A DNA stretch of 64,000 nucleotides from Paenibacillus faecis (GCF_008084145.1 NZ_VSDO01000002.1:1178001-1242000), one strand, 5' to 3'; shown: positions 18,637 to 28,591, counted from the stretch's first letter. The notes: generated from the sequence alone by a model not told the origin. Translations and numbers: made by a program.

Positions 18637-20150
18637 TCAAGAAAGGCATCGGCCGACAAATCGTAATGCAGTATTTTATCGTCGTTTTCGTAACCTTGTT
18701 TATGGTGGAGGTTATTTTTTCCTTGGCCATCCGGGTTTACTATTACGATACGATTTATAACCATATGTCCACGCATTCCACCTGGGCATCCGACTTTTTT
18801 CAAAAATTTGTCCGCCTCAGCTCGGAGCGGGATCCCGCTTATTTTACCGAAATGCTGCGGACGTTTGAACTGGACAACACCGAGCTGATGATCCTGAACC
18901 GCAAAGGCGAGGTGAAAGCCAGCAGCAATATGTTTCAGGCGGACAAGGCGATCCAGACGAGCGATGTGATGCAGGCAGCCGCAGGAAACATGGGCAAATG
19001 GGTCGGGCGCCAGACCTCGACGGGCGAGATGGTCATGGCGGTCTCTACCCCGCTACAGGTAAGGGGCGAGAACCGGTATATCGTTCGCTTCGTAACCTCC
19101 CTGGAGGCCGTCAACGCCAACCTGATGAAGCTCACCTTATTTTCCGCGGCCGTTTGTCTGGCCGTTCTGGCTCTCGTTACGCTCTTCAGTATCGGCCTGG
19201 CCAACTCGATCGTTAAGCCGATAAACAATATACGCGCGGTATCGGCGCAGATGGCCAAGGGCAAATTCGATGTGCGGATTAAAGGGGATTATCGATACGA
19301 GTTGGGGGAACTGGCGGCCACGTTAAATTACATGGCGCAGGAAATCGTCCGCAGCAACGAGCTTAAGGATGATTTTATCTCTTCGATATCCCATGAGCTC
19401 CGTACGCCGCTGACGGGAATTAAAGGATGGAGCGAGACTTTGACGCTCGGCGGGTTTGACCCCGAGGAGACGAAGATCGGAATGGGCATCATCGCCAAGG
19501 AAACCGACCGGCTGATCGGTCTGGTGGAAGAAATGCTCGATTTCTCCAAGCTTCAGCGCAACGAGATGAAGCTGGTTATCGGACAGGTGAATTTAAAGGA
19601 ATTGCTGCAGGAAACGATGCTGAACGTCTGGGCAAAAGCCGAACAGAAGGGAATTCAGATCAAGCTGGAAGATCGCACGACCCAGCCTGTCACCGTCACC
19701 GGGGATGGAAACCGGCTGAAGCAGGTGTTCCTCAATCTGGTCGATAACGCGATCAAGTTCTCCGACGAGAATAGCTGGATTCATCTCGTCATCAGCCGGA
19801 CCGAGCCGGGTTACGTACTTGTGGAAGTGGTGGACACCGGCATCGGCATCAGCGAAGAGCATTTGAACAAGGTTAAAGACCGGTTCTTCCAAGTCAACCA
19901 TCAAGGGGGCGGCACCGGGCTTGGCCTGGCGATTACCCAACAATTGGTCGACTTGCACCACGGCACGATGGATCTGCATAGCGAACTGGGCGTAGGAACC
20001 ACGGTGTCGGTGAAGCTGCCGCTGTCGGAGGAGGAAGAGACCGGAAACGGGAACAATTCCGAGCCGGATGCCTCGGCAGCCGGTGAAGCGGCTTTGGATT
20101 CGGGCCGTAATGATGCGGGGGGAGAGAAGAATGGCGAAGAGATGGGGTGA
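18633..20150 (+). CDS. Sensor histidine kinase
   Basis: The 505-residue kinase has two membrane segments (about 12-35 and 165-190) around a roughly 130-residue extracellular sensor region. A HAMP linker follows, then the dimerisation domain with phospho-acceptor His254 in SISHELRTPL, and the ATPase boxes NAIKFSD, DTGIGIS and GTGLGLAI. The C-terminus ends in a 35-residue Glu/Gly/Asn-rich tail with no motif. It should phosphorylate the regulator encoded just upstream. The signal is unknown; the adjacent lipoprotein is a candidate partner. Confidence 0.93.
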   Translation: MIKKGIGRQIVMQYFIVVFVTLFMVEVIFSLAIRVYYYDTIYNHMSTHSTWASDFFQKFVRLSSERDPAYFTEMLRTFELDNTELMILNRKGEVKASSNMFQADKAIQTSDVMQAAAGNMGKWVGRQTSTGEMVMAVSTPLQVRGENRYIVRFVTSLEAVNANLMKLTLFSAAVCLAVLALVTLFSIGLANSIVKPINNIRAVSAQMAKGKFDVRIKGDYRYELGELAATLNYMAQEIVRSNELKDDFISSISHELRTPLTGIKGWSETLTLGGFDPEETKIGMGIIAKETDRLIGLVEEMLDFSKLQRNEMKLVIGQVNLKELLQETMLNVWAKAEQKGIQIKLEDRTTQPVTVTGDGNRLKQVFLNLVDNAIKFSDENSWIHLVISRTEPGYVLVEVVDTGIGISEEHLNKVKDRFFQVNHQGGGTGLGLAITQQLVDLHHGTMDLHSELGVGTTVSVKLPLSEEEETGNGNNSEPDASAAGEAALDSGRNDAGGEKNGEEMG

Positions 20151-20673
20151 ACTGCCTTCGTCCGCGGGGACGTTTGAAGTGGCATTGGCCGAACCCGCCG
20201 ATGCCGAAATGGTGCGGACGCTGCTGACGGAGGCGGCCGAGTGGATGCGGGCGAACGGGATTGCGCAATGGTCGCCCGAGCAATTTACCGAGGAATTGAT
20301 CGCTTCGTATTTTGCCGAACGGGAAATTTTTATGCTTCTTATGGAGAATGAACCGACGGGATTGTTTACGCTGCAGAAAAGCGACCCGGATTACTGGGGG
20401 CCGCTGAATGACGAAGGGTTCGCTTATCTTCACCGGTTAACGGTTCGCCCGAATTTCCGGGGACTCTCCTTAGGAAAGGAAATGATCTACTGGGCGGCCA
20501 AACACAGCCGGGAAACCGGGCGTAAAGGCTTGAGATTCGATTGCTGGGACCAAAACCGCAAACTCAATCCCTATTACCGGGAACTCGGAATGGAGGAAAA
20601 GGGGATCGGGACCCTCAACGGCAGACAATACATTTTGTATGAAATGAACCGGGAGCTGTTCCAATCCTTATGA
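20131..20673 (+). CDS. GNAT family N-acetyltransferase
   Basis: The 180-residue protein has a GNAT layout, with the acetyl-CoA loop RPNFRGLSLGKEMIYWA near residues 108-124 and the NPYYRELGM C-terminal segment. The start overlaps the kinase gene's last 20 bases and follows GGGGGAGAG, so it appears to be the last gene of the ABC/lipoprotein/two-component operon. In the frame an earlier ATG exists at 20068, but it lies fully inside the kinase. The acetylated target is unknown. Confidence 0.85.
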   Translation: MAKRWGELPSSAGTFEVALAEPADAEMVRTLLTEAAEWMRANGIAQWSPEQFTEELIASYFAEREIFMLLMENEPTGLFTLQKSDPDYWGPLNDEGFAYLHRLTVRPNFRGLSLGKEMIYWAAKHSRETGRKGLRFDCWDQNRKLNPYYRELGMEEKGIGTLNGRQYILYEMNRELFQSL

Positions 20674-20681
20674 TACAACCC

Positions 20682-20718
20682 AAAAGGCGTTCGCCAGCAT
20701 GCTGGCGAACGCCTTTTT
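20682..20718. terminator. Bidirectional terminator, GNAT / glgC
   Basis: A near-perfect palindrome, AAAAGGCGTTCGCCAGC with its complement and a 2-base centre, with A-run before and T-run after. It separates the convergent GNAT (plus) and glgC (minus) genes. Confidence 0.9.
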
Positions 20719-20734
20719 ATGCGTGCAAACCTGA

Positions 20735-21958
20735 TTAAGAGGACAGTCCTTCCGCGCGAAGGCGGGCGGTCTTGTCGTACACTTCCTTGAGCAGACGCGC
20801 CGGTTGGGGCCGGAGGGCCGGCTTTGCCACTACCGTCTCATAAGGTCCGACGACCATGATTTCGTCCGCGGTTCCTTTAATGACCGCGCCATCGTGAATG
20901 ACGGCGCCTTCGCCGATGATGGCCCGCTCGATATGCACGTTACGTCCGATTTGAACGTTCGGCATAATGACGCTGTCTTTGATCTTCGTAAAGCGCCCGA
21001 TCTCCGCGCCTCCAAAAATAACGGAGCGTTCCGAAACGCCGTCCAGGCTGCAGCAATCATGGATCAGCGAACTTTTCGCCTGAACGCTGCGGTTCTTAAA
21101 CGGTCTGGGCTTCGATCTCCATTGCTCCCGCGTGTACATCGGCCAGGCTTCGTTAATCAGCTGCCAGTCGGACTCTTTGGCAAGCAGGTCCATGTGCGCT
21201 TCCCACAGGCTCTGCACCGTGCCGACGTCCCGCCAGTAACCCTTGAACTCATAAGCGTGGAGCGGCCGCTCTCCGGCCAGCATTTTCGGGATAACGTCTT
21301 TTCCGAAGTCATGGCTCGAATTTTCGTCCAAGGCATCCTCAATGAGATGCTGTTTCAGGTAATCCCATTTGAACAGGTATATGCCCATCGACGCCAAATT
21401 GCTGGGCGGGTTTTGCGGCTTTTCGGCAAATTCCGTAATCCGGAATTTCTCGTCCGTGGACATGACGCCGAAGCGGTGGGCTTCTTCCCACGGTACAGGC
21501 ATCACGGAAATCGTGGCGCAAGCGTCTGACGCGACGTGAAACTCCAGCATTTCACGGTAATCCATGTGGTAAATGTGATCACCGGACAGGATCAGCACGT
21601 TTTCCGGGGCGTGACTGTCCACGTAGGCGATATTTTTGAAAATGGCGTCCGCGGTTCCGGCGTATTCCTCAACACCAGCATTGTAGGAAGGGAGCAAAGA
21701 AATTCCGTTGTTTTCCGATCGCGGAAGCTTCCAGGCTTCGCCTTCGCCGATATGTTCATGAAGGGACTCTGCTTCATATTGAGTAAGTACACCAATCGTG
21801 TCGATTCCCGAGTTTACGCAGTTGCTGAGAGGAAAATCGATGATCCGATAATGTCCGCCAAAGGGAACTGCGGGTTTCGCAAGCCTGGACGTAAGCGGCG
21901 ACAAACGTCTTCCTTCCCCTCCGGCCAACAGCATTGCAATACAGTCTTTCTTTTTCAT
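20735..21958 (-). CDS. glgC: Glucose-1-phosphate adenylyltransferase
   Basis: The 407-residue protein has the nucleotidyltransferase opening [16 protein letters not shown], the KPAVPFGG and DFPLSNC sugar-nucleotide segments, GDHIYHMDY, and a C-terminal left-handed beta-helix of hexapeptide repeats. It makes ADP-glucose for glycogen synthesis. It is transcribed away from glgB-glgA, unlike the single glgBCDAP operon of Bacillus subtilis, and no glgD is present. GGGAGGG precedes the ATG. Confidence 0.94.
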   Translation of the reverse strand: MKKKDCIAMLLAGGEGRRLSPLTSRLAKPAVPFGGHYRIIDFPLSNCVNSGIDTIGVLTQYEAESLHEHIGEGEAWKLPRSENNGISLLPSYNAGVEEYAGTADAIFKNIAYVDSHAPENVLILSGDHIYHMDYREMLEFHVASDACATISVMPVPWEEAHRFGVMSTDEKFRITEFAEKPQNPPSNLASMGIYLFKWDYLKQHLIEDALDENSSHDFGKDVIPKMLAGERPLHAYEFKGYWRDVGTVQSLWEAHMDLLAKESDWQLINEAWPMYTREQWRSKPRPFKNRSVQAKSSLIHDCCSLDGVSERSVIFGGAEIGRFTKIKDSVIMPNVQIGRNVHIERAIIGEGAVIHDGAVIKGTADEIMVVGPYETVVAKPALRPQPARLLKEVYDKTARLRAEGLSS

Positions 21959-22147
21959 TTCGTTTCCCTCCCGTTAGGTTTCGTCTGTGTAGTACATACA
22001 TAAACGAGATATAATGTAGTTGAAACTAGAATTATGGAAAACAACAGAAAATATTACATATATTTTTTCAGGCCTGTTTTTTCTGTTCCATTCGAGGGAG
22101 AATTGGGTAAATAGTTAATTGGAATTCTACATAAAGCAGGTGATCAA
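21959..22147. other. Divergent glgC / glgB regulatory region
   Basis: The 189-bp divergent spacer must carry promoters for both glycogen units. It contains an AT-rich core and an inverted repeat, AACAGAAAA at 22043-22051 with TTTTCTGTT at 22079-22087. No clear sigma-A or sigma-E consensus pair could be assigned. Confidence 0.4.
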
Positions 22148-24085
22148 TTGACGGAATCCGTGAAATCACAGGGCATCTCCGAGACGGACATTTACTTGTT
22201 TCATGAAGGAACGTTATATCGCAGTTACCGTACGTTTGGCGCTCACGTCACGGAAGAGAACGGCCGCCGGGGGGTCCGGTTTACCGTTTGGGCCCCGGGC
22301 GCGCGCCAGGTTTCCCTCGCCACCGACTGGAACGGGTGGAACGGGGACAAAGATGTGTTATATAGGATACCCGATTCGGGGATTTGGACTCGTTTTTTTC
22401 CGGATGTTTCGGAAGGAACTTTTTACAAATACGACATCACCGGGCCGGACGGCAGCCGGTTCCTTAAAGCCGACCCCTACGCCTTTCATGCGGAAGTCCG
22501 GCCGGCGACGGCCTCGGTGGTGAAATCGCTGGACGGTTATTCTTGGAAAGACGGGGATTGGCGCAGAAAGAAACGGGCTCCTTATCACAAGCCGATGAAC
22601 ATTTATGAGCTCCATTTCGGCACCTGGAGGCAAAAGGCGGACGGCGGTTTCTACTCGTATCGGGAAATGGCCGACCTGCTCATTCCTTACGTCAAAAAGA
22701 TGGGCTACACCCACATCGAGATTATGCCGCTCACCGAGCACCCCTATGATTTGTCCTGGGGGTATCAGGCGACCGGCTACTTCGCTCCGACCAGCCGCTA
22801 CGGGGAGCCCAAGGATCTCATGTATTTCGTCGACCGGTGCCATGAGGCCGAGATCGGCGTGATCCTGGATTGGGTTCCGGGTCATTTTACCAAGGATGCG
22901 CACGGCCTTCGCAGGTTTGACGGTACACCGCTGTATGAATATACCGATCCGATGAAGGCGGAGAAACCGGGGTGGGGGACGCTCAGCTTTGATTTCGGAA
23001 AACCGGAAGTCCGGTCGTTCTTAATTTCCAACGCGTTGTATTGGATGGACCTGTATCACTTTGACGGTCTGCGGGTAGACGCCGTAACGAGCATGCTACG
23101 GCTTGATTTTGAGAAGCCTCCGGGGCAATATGTACCAAATGAACACGGGGGCATAGAAAATCTGGAAGCGGTGGCTTTTCTGCAGCAACTGAATGAGGCG
23201 GTGTTCCGTTATTATCCGCATGCCTTGATGATGGCGGAGGAGTCCAGCGCTTGGCCGCTGGTCACGGCTCCGGTCCATGAAGGCGGACTGGGGTTCAACT
23301 ATAAATGGAACATGGGCTGGATGAACGATACGCTCAAGTATATGGAGACCCCGTTTGCCGAGCGGCCGAATCGGCATCATCTCCTGACGTTCCCCATATG
23401 TTATGCCTATTCGGAGAATTTTGCTCTTCCTCTTTCGCATGACGAGGTGGTCCACGGCAAAAGGTCCCTGCTGGACAAAATGCCGGGGACCTATGAAGAG
23501 AAGTTCGCCGGGTTAAGGCTTCTGCTGGGTTACCAGATGACTTCGCCGGGCAAAAAGCTGCTGTTCATGGGCGGCGAGTTCGGCCAGTTTATCGAATGGC
23601 GCGATCAGGGGGAGCTGGATTGGTTCCTCCTGGATTATGACTCGCATCGCGGCGTGCAGGCTTATACGGAGGCGTTGAACCGGCTGTACCTCGAGGAGCC
23701 GGCGTTATGGGAATTGGACCATACGTACGACGGTTACCAGTGGATCCATGCGGATGACGCCCAGCAAAGCGTAATCGGGTATCTGCGCAAAGGAAAGAGA
23801 GTGAAGGATACGCTGTTGATTATCATCAATTTTCAGCCTGTGGCCCGCGAGAACTACCGCATCGGCGTACCGCGTGCGGGGAGTTACGAAGAAATATTCA
23901 GCTCGGAGGACCCGGCGTTTCGCGGCATCCAAACTACGAGCGGCAAACCAAGACGGGTGCGAAGCGAAAAAATTCCATGGCATCAGCAAAACGACAGTAT
24001 GGAAATCTCGCTGCCTCCGCTAAGCTTATCGATTTGGAAAAAGTCAGCCGTTCAAGCGGCCCCGCAAAGGAGGAAGAAAAAATGA
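22148..24085 (+). CDS. glgB: 1,4-alpha-glucan branching enzyme
   Basis: The 645-residue protein has an N-terminal CBM48 beta-sandwich (VRFTVWAPGARQVSLA), then a GH13 barrel with the nucleophile Asp in DGLRVDAVTSML, the acid Glu in LMMAEESSAWP, and the transition-state Asp in LSHDEVVHGK. It transfers alpha-1,4 segments to alpha-1,6 branches in glycogen. The start is TTG behind AGCAGGTG. Its last bases overlap the glgA start (ATGA), coupling synthesis and branching. Confidence 0.94.
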   Translation: MTESVKSQGISETDIYLFHEGTLYRSYRTFGAHVTEENGRRGVRFTVWAPGARQVSLATDWNGWNGDKDVLYRIPDSGIWTRFFPDVSEGTFYKYDITGPDGSRFLKADPYAFHAEVRPATASVVKSLDGYSWKDGDWRRKKRAPYHKPMNIYELHFGTWRQKADGGFYSYREMADLLIPYVKKMGYTHIEIMPLTEHPYDLSWGYQATGYFAPTSRYGEPKDLMYFVDRCHEAEIGVILDWVPGHFTKDAHGLRRFDGTPLYEYTDPMKAEKPGWGTLSFDFGKPEVRSFLISNALYWMDLYHFDGLRVDAVTSMLRLDFEKPPGQYVPNEHGGIENLEAVAFLQQLNEAVFRYYPHALMMAEESSAWPLVTAPVHEGGLGFNYKWNMGWMNDTLKYMETPFAERPNRHHLLTFPICYAYSENFALPLSHDEVVHGKRSLLDKMPGTYEEKFAGLRLLLGYQMTSPGKKLLFMGGEFGQFIEWRDQGELDWFLLDYDSHRGVQAYTEALNRLYLEEPALWELDHTYDGYQWIHADDAQQSVIGYLRKGKRVKDTLLIIINFQPVARENYRIGVPRAGSYEEIFSSEDPAFRGIQTTSGKPRRVRSEKIPWHQQNDSMEISLPPLSLSIWKKSAVQAAPQRRKKK

Positions 24086-25521
24086 AAATTTTGTTCGCGG
24101 CGGCCGAGGCGGCGCCTTTCATCAAAACGGGCGGCTTGGCCGATGTTATCGGCGCGCTTCCGAAAGCTTTGAAGCAGGCGGGGCATGACGTTCGCATCGT
24201 ACTGCCCAAATACCAGGATATTCCGGCCGCCTATACGGATACGTTGCGGCATCTGGGGGAAACGGTCGTGCCGGTCGGATGGCGCCGGCAATACGGGGGG
24301 ATCGAATATCTCGTTTGGGATGGGATTCCCGTTTATTTTATCGACAACGAATATTATTTCCGGAGAGACGGCGTATACGGATATTGGGACGATGGCGAAC
24401 GTTTCGCCTTTTTGAACCGGGCCGTCCTGGAGATTCTTCCGGTCATCGACTTTATTCCCGATGTCCTGCACTGCCATGATTGGCATACGGCGATGATTCC
24501 GCTGCTGCTGAAGGAGCATTTCGGCCAACATCCGGATTATCGCGGAATACGCACGGTTTTTACGATTCATAATCTGCTGTACCAGGGCGTTTTCCCGTAT
24601 GAGGTGCTCGGTGATTTGCTGGGCTTGCCGTCATCGTATTTTACGGCGGACGGGGTGGAATACTATGGCAATGTAAGTTTTATGAAAGCCGGTTTGGTGT
24701 TTGCGGATCATGTCACGACCGTTAGTCCGACCTACGCCGCGGAAATCCGGACCGAGCATTACGGTTACGGTCTGGACGGCCTGCTTCGCGCTCTGGGCAA
24801 CCGCTTGTCGGGGATCGTCAACGGCATTGACGTCAAGCTGTACAACCCTGCAACGGATCCGGATATCCCCGTGCGTTACCGCAAGAGTCTGAGCAAAAAA
24901 CGCGAGAATAAAGCCGCCTTGCAAAAAGAGCTCGGGCTTCCCGTTGCCCCCGGCGTTCCGCTGGTCGGCATGATCACTCGTCTCGTCGAACCGAAAGGGT
25001 TGGATTTGGTCACGCGGATCATGGACGAGTGGCTGCATTTTGACGAGGTGCAATTTGTCGTGCTGGGCACGGGCGACCCTGCTTATGAGGATTGGTTCAA
25101 GGAAGCGGCTTACCGGCATCCGGATAAGTTGTCCGTCCATATTCGATTCAACGAAGGGTTATCGCGGAGGATTTACGCGGGGAGCGATTTGTTTCTGATG
25201 CCATCGAGGTTTGAACCTTGCGGAATCAGCCAACTCCTGGCATTACGCTACGGAAGTATCCCGGTAGTACGGGAAACGGGGGGCCTTAACGATACGGTTC
25301 AGGCATATAACGAATTTACGGGAGAAGGAAACGGATTCAGTTTTACAAACTTCAACGCGCACGACCTGCTCTATACGATCCGCAGAGCCGTTTCGTTTTA
25401 TCAAAACCCAGGCGAGTGGAAAAAAATAACGGCGAACGCGTTTGCCGGAGACTACAGCTGGAACCGGTCCGCCGGCCAGTATGAAGAGATTTACCGCGAG
25501 ATTACAGGCTTGAAAGACTGA
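24082..25521 (+). CDS. glgA: Glycogen synthase
   Basis: The 479-residue GT5 enzyme has the ADP-glucose-binding FIKTGGLADVIGALP motif at residues 13-27, the CHDWHTAM segment, the PTYAAEI region, and the C-terminal RFEPCGISQLLALRYG and TGGLNDTV motifs. It elongates alpha-1,4-glucan chains using ADP-glucose from GlgC. The ATG overlaps the glgB stop and has AAGGAGGAAG upstream. A long in-frame extension inside glgB is not coding. A terminator follows. Confidence 0.95.
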   Translation: MKILFAAAEAAPFIKTGGLADVIGALPKALKQAGHDVRIVLPKYQDIPAAYTDTLRHLGETVVPVGWRRQYGGIEYLVWDGIPVYFIDNEYYFRRDGVYGYWDDGERFAFLNRAVLEILPVIDFIPDVLHCHDWHTAMIPLLLKEHFGQHPDYRGIRTVFTIHNLLYQGVFPYEVLGDLLGLPSSYFTADGVEYYGNVSFMKAGLVFADHVTTVSPTYAAEIRTEHYGYGLDGLLRALGNRLSGIVNGIDVKLYNPATDPDIPVRYRKSLSKKRENKAALQKELGLPVAPGVPLVGMITRLVEPKGLDLVTRIMDEWLHFDEVQFVVLGTGDPAYEDWFKEAAYRHPDKLSVHIRFNEGLSRRIYAGSDLFLMPSRFEPCGISQLLALRYGSIPVVRETGGLNDTVQAYNEFTGEGNGFSFTNFNAHDLLYTIRRAVSFYQNPGEWKKITANAFAGDYSWNRSAGQYEEIYREITGLKD

Positions 25522-25539
25522 TAAGCGGCAACAAAAAAG

Positions 25540-25577
25540 CGGGAGCCGAGGGGATGGTCCCCTCGATTCCCGTTTTT
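25540..25577 (+). terminator. Terminator of glgBA
   Basis: Stem CGGGAGCCGAGGGGA / TCCCCTCGATTCCCG with one mismatch, one wobble and a 3-base loop, then T5. It sits 19 bases after the glgA stop and may also stop the convergent amylase gene. Confidence 0.85.
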
Positions 25578-25619
25578 CTTACGTTACCTGTTGAAGGAAT
25601 GCTTGCCTTCGCTTTCGTT

Positions 25620-27365
25620 TTACTGCAAATGACGGTAAAGGATGCGAAATCCGTAAGGATCCAGGCCGATATGCATGACGCCGTCCTTCGGTTTGACTCT
25701 TTCCTGGGACAAAGCGTCGCGCCAGTCGTCGGTTTCCATCGGATGGGACAGGGTCCGGTACTTCCCGGTATTGTTCATCCAGACGGTAAAATGCATATGA
25801 TCGTCCATTCGTTCGTACACGATGCAGGGATCGTTGACGTTCGCCTGCAGGAAGCGGAAGCGGCCTTGGCGGAGCGCGTTATGCTGGCGGCGAAGCTCGA
25901 TCATCAACTTGTAAAAATCGTAAAGTTCGCGATCCTGCTTCGCCGGGTCCCATTCCATGCATTTTCGGCAATCGGGGTCGCCGCCTCCCGTAATTCCGAT
26001 CTCGTCCCCGTAGAAAATGCAAGGCGTGCCGATATACGTAAACAGGAACACTACGCAAAGCTTCAGCTTGCGTTTGTCTCCTCCCACACGGGTAAGCAGT
26101 CTCGGCGTGTCATGGCTGCACAACATGTTGAACACGACTTCGTTGGTCTGCTGCGGATACCGCATGATGAGCGCTCCCATCTCATTGGAGAAATGGTAGC
26201 CGTCCATGCCCCCGTTAAAAAACTCCAACACTTTATCCGCGAACGGGTAGTTCATGACGGAGTCGAACTGATCGCCCATCAGCCAGGTCAGGGAATCGCT
26301 CCATACCTCGCCGATAATGTAAGCCTCAGGATTTGCGCTTTTGACGACTTGCCGGAAATCGCGCCAAAAATGATGATCGACTTCGTTGGCCACGTCAAGC
26401 CGCCAGCCGTCCAGCTTGATTTCCCGGATCCAGTATTCCGCGACGCCCAGCAGATATTTCTTGACCTCCGGATTCGCCGTATTGAATTTTGGCATGTTCC
26501 CGAAAAAACCGAACGTATCGTAAGTCGGAATCCCGTTTTTGATCCGGACGGGAAACTCGTTGATATGGAACCAGTCCGCGTATTTGGAGTCGGCCCCATG
26601 TTTCAACACGTCTTGGAAAGGCGGAAACTGTTCTCCGCAATGATTGAACACGGCGTCGAGCACGACCCGGATTCCGCGCTTGTGGCATTCCTCCACGACT
26701 CGCTTCAACAGCTCGTTATCCCCAAAATGCGGATCCACTTGCTTGTAATCCACCGTATCGTATTTGTGGTTGGAAGGAGAGACGAAGAGCGGAGTGAAAT
26801 AAATCGCGTTGATGCCCAGGTCGGTCAAATCGTCAAGATGGTCGAGAACCCCCTTCAGGTCGCCCCCGAAAAAGTTGTCCGCCGTCGGCTGCCCGCCCCA
26901 CGGTAAAGTATGTTCCGGATCATTGGTAGGATCACCGTTGGCGAAACGCTCGGGCATGATCTGGTAAAAGACGGCCTTCTTGGCCCATTCGGGAACTTTA
27001 AACACATCGATGTCATGAATATAGGGGAATTCATACAATTCGCCCGGCGGAGTAGGGCCGTCATGGGAAATCCCCGTATCCATCATGTATACCGTTTCGG
27101 TTCCGGCCGTCAGTTTAAAAGCATAGGATAAGCGCTTGAATTTCGGTTTGACCGCAACCTCCCAGTAGTCGAACATATGATCGTGCGCGGCTTTTTCCAG
27201 GGGGATCTCCTGATAGGTGCCGCTCCAATCATATTTGTCACCCGTCATCGCATATACATTTTCTACGTCATCGCGCTTCGTTCTCACTCGCAAATGGATT
27301 GTAGCGGAATCATAGGCATAGGCCCATTTATCACGCGGCACATGGTATAATGCCTCCAACAGCAT
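25620..27365 (-). CDS. GH13 neopullulanase / cyclomaltodextrinase-type alpha-amylase
   Basis: The 581-residue protein has an N-terminal beta domain (residues 1-125) and then a GH13 barrel beginning AVFYQIMPERFANGD. Catalytic motifs are visible: nucleophile Asp in DGWRLDVANEVD, acid Glu in IIGEVWSD, and Asp in CSHDTPRL. This layout is the maltogenic amylase/neopullulanase subfamily that hydrolyses cyclodextrins, pullulan and maltodextrins. There is no signal peptide, so it acts in the cytoplasm on imported or glycogen-derived dextrins. I start at MLLEALYHV because AGGAGG lies 9 bases upstream; an earlier GTG overlaps that site. Confidence 0.9.
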   Translation of the reverse strand: MLLEALYHVPRDKWAYAYDSATIHLRVRTKRDDVENVYAMTGDKYDWSGTYQEIPLEKAAHDHMFDYWEVAVKPKFKRLSYAFKLTAGTETVYMMDTGISHDGPTPPGELYEFPYIHDIDVFKVPEWAKKAVFYQIMPERFANGDPTNDPEHTLPWGGQPTADNFFGGDLKGVLDHLDDLTDLGINAIYFTPLFVSPSNHKYDTVDYKQVDPHFGDNELLKRVVEECHKRGIRVVLDAVFNHCGEQFPPFQDVLKHGADSKYADWFHINEFPVRIKNGIPTYDTFGFFGNMPKFNTANPEVKKYLLGVAEYWIREIKLDGWRLDVANEVDHHFWRDFRQVVKSANPEAYIIGEVWSDSLTWLMGDQFDSVMNYPFADKVLEFFNGGMDGYHFSNEMGALIMRYPQQTNEVVFNMLCSHDTPRLLTRVGGDKRKLKLCVVFLFTYIGTPCIFYGDEIGITGGGDPDCRKCMEWDPAKQDRELYDFYKLMIELRRQHNALRQGRFRFLQANVNDPCIVYERMDDHMHFTVWMNNTGKYRTLSHPMETDDWRDALSQERVKPKDGVMHIGLDPYGFRILYRHLQ

Positions 27366-27745
27366 CAGGGCCACCTCCTAATCATGGCTTGGGTTAAAAT
27401 CGGGGTTTTCAGCTAATTAATAACCAATTGGGGCCTGACATGAACCATTATTCCCAACCTTTACCCTTGTATGAATGGAGGAGGCAATCGGTGAATGCGG
27501 CGGTATATTTTTGATGCGGATGAGTCATATTAATTTAGATGGGGCGACATGATCCTAAGGATAATGCCTGGATAAATTGACCGATGTTACATAATTGAAA
27601 CGAAAATCCCTTATTTTATGCGGTTTTTCTTGAAACATTCATGAAAAGGACAAAATTAGCTTTGCATATATATACATATTGATTTATAATTAGCCCATTG
27701 AAACGATTCGATGAAACATTTATTTTACCGACGGGAGAGAGACAG
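27366..27745. other. Divergent spacer, amylase / amino-acid importer
   Basis: The 380-bp AT-rich region has no gene that I can support. It contains a promoter for the binding-protein gene at 27662-27690. A GGAGGAGG followed by a seven-codon frame (near 27480-27515) is too short to call a gene. Confidence 0.45.
27662..27690 (+). promoter_or_regulatory. Promoter of the amino-acid ABC importer
   Basis: TTGCAT, 17 bp, TATAAT, ending 55 bases before the start codon. The spacing and -10 match sigma-A closely. Confidence 0.65.
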
Positions 27746-28591
27746 ATGAGAAAATGGGGTATTTTAATTGTAGCACTCATGATGGTGAGCGTACTTGCCG
27801 CATGCGGACAGAATAAGAACGCCGGGACGGGGAATGCGCCCGCAAAACAAGGCAACGCGGCGGAAGCCAATCAGGGAACCGCGGACACCGGAAATGCCAA
27901 AAAGCTGATCATAGGGATGAGCGCGGATTTCCCTCCTTATGAGTTTCATATCAAGAACGAAAAAGGGGAGGACGAAATCGTCGGTTTCGATGTAGACATC
28001 GCCAAAGAGATCGCCAAAGACCTTGGAGCCGAGCTGGAAATCAAAGACATGATTTTCGACTCCCTGCTCAATGAACTGGAAAGCGGCCGCGTTGATCTGG
28101 TCATTTCCGGCCTCAGCCCGACTCCGGAGCGTGCCAAACAAGTCGATTTGTCGCAGATTTATTACAAAGCGGAACAATCGGTCGTCTCTTTGACGGAGAA
28201 CAAAGATAAGTACGCTACGATGGAATCCCTGGAAGGGACGAAGATCGGGGTGCAAAAGAGCTCGATCCAGGAAGGAATCGCGAAGACCGTGCCGGGCGCC
28301 AAGTTGACTTCTCTGAACAAAATTTCCGATATCGTCATGCAGCTCAAATCGGGACGGGTGGACGTCGCCATCCTTGAAGGTCCGGTCGCCGGCTCCTTTG
28401 TCAAAAACGTCGAAGGCATCAGCATTACGGATGCCAAGCCTGTAACGGATGACGAAGGCTACGTTATCGGTGTCAAAAAGGGCAACAAGGAAATGCTTGA
28501 CCAGGTGAACGCGACGCTGGACCGGCTGATCAAAGACGGTTCGATCGACAAGTTCGTGGCCGAAGCAAGCGCGCTCGCCGAGAAGAAGTAA
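27746..28591 (+). CDS. Polar amino-acid ABC transporter, substrate-binding lipoprotein
   Basis: The 281-residue product has a lipoprotein signal with lipobox LAAC near residue 20, a Gly/Ala/Asn linker, and a type II periplasmic-binding fold. Key segments are IGMSADFPPYEF, IVGFDVDIAKEIAKDLG, and DLVISGLSPTPERA. These belong to binding proteins for glutamine, arginine, cystine or similar. GGGAGAG precedes the ATG. It is followed by a terminator hairpin and then the permease and ATPase, the usual importer order. The exact amino acid cannot be assigned. Confidence 0.92.
   Translation: MRKWGILIVALMMVSVLAACGQNKNAGTGNAPAKQGNAAEANQGTADTGNAKKLIIGMSADFPPYEFHIKNEKGEDEIVGFDVDIAKEIAKDLGAELEIKDMIFDSLLNELESGRVDLVISGLSPTPERAKQVDLSQIYYKAEQSVVSLTENKDKYATMESLEGTKIGVQKSSIQEGIAKTVPGAKLTSLNKISDIVMQLKSGRVDVAILEGPVAGSFVKNVEGISITDAKPVTDDEGYVIGVKKGNKEMLDQVNATLDRLIKDGSIDKFVAEASALAEKK

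Noticed and set aside
22065..22115. Sigma-B-like GTTCCA-N14-GGGTAA before glgB
   Set aside because: Both boxes differ from the consensus; not enough to assign.
25554..26906. 450-residue plus-strand frame over the GH13 amylase
   Set aside because: It is antisense to an enzyme with all GH13 catalytic motifs.
27480..27515. GGAGGAGG followed by a seven-codon frame between the amylase and importer genes
   Set aside because: Too short to be supported as a gene and without a terminator or conserved context.
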